A DNA stretch of 7,444 bases from Deltaproteobacteria bacterium. Its GTDB lineage: Bacteria; Desulfobacterota; Desulfobacteria; C00003060; C00003106. The stretch lies in contig JAFDAE010000103.1 in assembly GCA_019314005.1 (NCBI GenBank), forward strand, positions 1-7,444, read 5' to 3'. A program made the position numbers and the translations under genes. This document shows positions 6,794 through 7,444 of the stretch, piece by piece. The notes beneath the pieces are model-generated. The model was given only the letters and a program-made list of their open reading frames with translations. It ran no database searches and was not told where the DNA came from. Numbering within the stretch: the first letter of the stretch is position 1; every line of letters begins with the position of its first letter.

Positions 6794-6934
6794 TGTCCGT
6801 TCAGAAATGGTAGATTTTGTCCCAAGACAAGGCCGCACAAAGGTTTCTACCGCAGGCGTAGCAACGCTACGTCGAGGATAGAAATCTGCGGAGAACGCCG
6901 TATCGGGGCAAAAGATGCCATTTCTGAACGGACA
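6794..6934. mobile_element. 141-bp palindromic element between rel and rpmB (MITE/REP-like, bidirectional hairpin)
   Basis: The ends are perfect 17-bp inverted repeats, TGTCCGTTCAGAAATGG (6794-6810) and its complement (6918-6934). The interior continues as an imperfect stem: TTTTGTCCC near the left matches GGGGCAAAA near the right, and GGTTTCTA matches TAGAAATC. It closes at a perfect six-base stem CGTAGC / GCTACG (6857-6862, 6866-6871) whose loop centre, 6864, is exactly the centre of the element. It starts two bases after the rel stop and ends on the base next to the rpmB stop codon, so it is the whole intergenic region. Whatever its origin, its RNA would form a long hairpin on either strand and could stop transcription from both converging genes (inference). 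There is no coding sequence inside. Confidence 0.85.
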
Positions 6935-7123
6935 CTATGAAGGCTTTACGACGGCCCCTGATCTAAGACACCTTGTACACACCTTAATACGTTTAACTTG
7001 ACCGTCCATCACAGCCCTTACCCGCTGGAGGTTCGGATAGAATCTACGATTGGTTACATTGTGGGCATGACTTACATTATGTCCTGTCTGAAAGCCTTTC
7101 CCGCATATCCTGCATTTTGCCAT
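6935..7123 (-). CDS. rpmB: 50S ribosomal protein bL28
   Basis: The 62-aa product matches the usual length and pattern of bL28, a component of the large ribosomal subunit. It begins [22 protein letters not shown], then [11 protein letters not shown] (26-36), and ends with [12 protein letters not shown]. Two CxxC pairs (Cys4/Cys7 and Cys49/Cys52) show that it is the zinc-binding C+ form. The start is supported by an AAGGAG nine bases upstream (on the - strand). The stop codon TAG is formed at the outer edge of the palindromic element at 6794-6934. The gene has its own candidate promoter and appears monocistronic, convergent with rel. Confidence 0.97.
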   Translation of the reverse strand: MAKCRICGKGFQTGHNVSHAHNVTNRRFYPNLQRVRAVMDGQVKRIKVCTRCLRSGAVVKPS

Positions 7124-7132
7124 TATTGTTAT

Positions 7133-7138
7133 CTCCTT
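7133..7138 (-). promoter_or_regulatory. Ribosome binding site of rpmB
   Basis: On the - strand AAGGAG stands nine bases before the rpmB ATG. It is the best Shine-Dalgarno in the window and fixes the start codon. Confidence 0.85.
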
Positions 7139-7161
7139 GAACTAAAATTAACAAACAAAAA

Positions 7162-7191
7162 TTTTTAGCATAAATTCATGTTGTATGTAAA
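7162..7191 (-). promoter_or_regulatory. Candidate promoter of rpmB
   Basis: On the - strand TTTACA (7186-7191) and TAAAAA (7162-7167) are separated by 18 bases in a very AT-rich stretch 39 bases or more before the start codon. The -35 is a good match and the -10 only fair. No other promoter-like pair is closer to consensus in this gap. Confidence 0.4.
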
Positions 7192-7192
7192 T

Positions 7193-7222
7193 AAAAAAAT
7201 AGGCCTTTTTGCAAAATTTGGC
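7193..7222 (-). terminator. Possible intrinsic terminator after the SPSCG-protein gene
   Basis: On the - strand a small stem (GCC at 7222-7220 with GGC at 7205-7203, enclosing TTTTGCAAAA) begins on the last base of the stop codon, and a run of seven T follows at 7199-7193. The T-run position is right for an intrinsic terminator, but the stem is short with an internal loop, so strength is doubtful. It would separate this gene from rpmB, which lies next on the same strand. Confidence 0.4.
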
Positions 7223-7444
7223 TATGAGACCTCGATCACATCAATTTCTTCTCGATCAAAGAGGGCAGCACAGACTCCTATTGTTCGAGACCTTTGTAAA
7301 ACTGCCAGTTTTGCAAAGGTCTCGCTCTTCCTGTTATCTATATCAAGCTCTTTCCCAAAGCCGCAGGAAGGACTCTTATCTTTTACATAGCACTTTGAAA
7401 CAGAGTGTTTTCTAAGCATCTCCAGAGCAATAAAAGCCCCCCTA
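7222..7444 (-). CDS. Putative DUF523/TudS-like protein, C-terminal part, interrupted in frame by a palindromic repeat
   Basis: The frame stays open from the TAG at 7222-7224 to the window edge, giving at least 73 residues; the start is outside, and the Met at 7419 is probably internal. The sequence GAFIALEMLRKHSV...VKDKSPSCGFG resembles the DUF523 (TudS, 2-thiouracil desulfurase-related) pattern of a helix, a strand and then K-x-x-SPSCG, where the Cys is a conserved functional residue. The end, GVCAALFDREEIDVIEV, resembles the family's GVTAALL...GI-V-SE close. Between them, SETFAKLAVLQRSR is translated from the 39-bp palindrome at 7286-7324 and replaces or interrupts the expected IYDG-type loop. 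The reading frame is preserved because the repeat is 13 codons long. This may be a functional variant or a decayed gene. The N-terminal half, with further family cysteines, cannot be seen, so the family name is tentative. Confidence 0.5.
   Translation of the reverse strand, partial: RGAFIALEMLRKHSVSKCYVKDKSPSCGFGKELDIDNRKSETFAKLAVLQRSRTIGVCAALFDREEIDVIEVS
7286..7324. repeat. 39-bp palindromic repeat, copy 2
   Basis: The arms are 19 bases each (7286-7304 and 7306-7324) around a single central base, with one T/G position in the stem. It is the same length as the repeat at 292-330 and matches it at 29 of 39 positions by my hand alignment. Two of the differences are fully compensated pairs: alignment positions 6 with 34, and 18 with 22. 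It lies inside an open reading frame on the - strand without breaking it. Confidence 0.85.

Noticed and set aside
7178..7415. Two overlapping + strand open frames of about 70 codons
   Set aside because: They are antisense to the SPSCG gene, run through the palindrome and the rpmB upstream region, and have no ribosome binding site or family resemblance.

Overview
The window looks like bacterial chromosome, most likely from a Desulfobacterota (deltaproteobacterial, Desulfobacterales-like) anaerobe. Three things point that way: a tandem pair of MinD-type ATPases, one with an inserted two-cluster ferredoxin domain; the ispG-proS-rel gene order; and dense short palindromic intergenic repeats of a kind I recall from that group. 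The taxonomic call is inference; no rRNA or other marker is present.

Layout, left to right on the + strand: the 3' end of a P-loop ATPase (1-303), then a complete ferredoxin-containing P-loop ATPase (348-1211). After a 211-bp intergenic region come ispG (1423-2493), proS (2840-4588) and a bifunctional (p)ppGpp synthetase/hydrolase gene, rel (4653-6791). On the - strand, convergent with rel, lies rpmB for ribosomal protein bL28 (6935-7123). Behind it, also on the - strand, is the 3' part of a gene with an SPSCG motif resembling the DUF523/TudS family (7222 to the window edge).

The genes themselves are housekeeping: Fe-S-linked ATPases, an Fe-S enzyme of the MEP isoprenoid pathway, prolyl-tRNA charging, the stringent response, and a zinc-ribbon ribosomal protein. 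The unusual content is between and across the gene ends. At least four distinct repeat families fill the boundaries: (a) a 39-bp near-perfect palindrome, present twice with covarying arms, once over a stop codon and once in frame inside the SPSCG gene; (b) a 221-bp inverted-repeat element after ispG; (c) arrays of 7-bp repeats on both sides of proS, one of which encodes the last residues and the stop codon of ProS; (d) a 141-bp palindromic element with perfect 17-bp ends that fills the gap between the convergent rel and rpmB stop codons. Nearly every repeat starts on, or within a few bases of, a stop codon.

No tRNA, rRNA, CRISPR array, transposase or other complete new gene system was seen.
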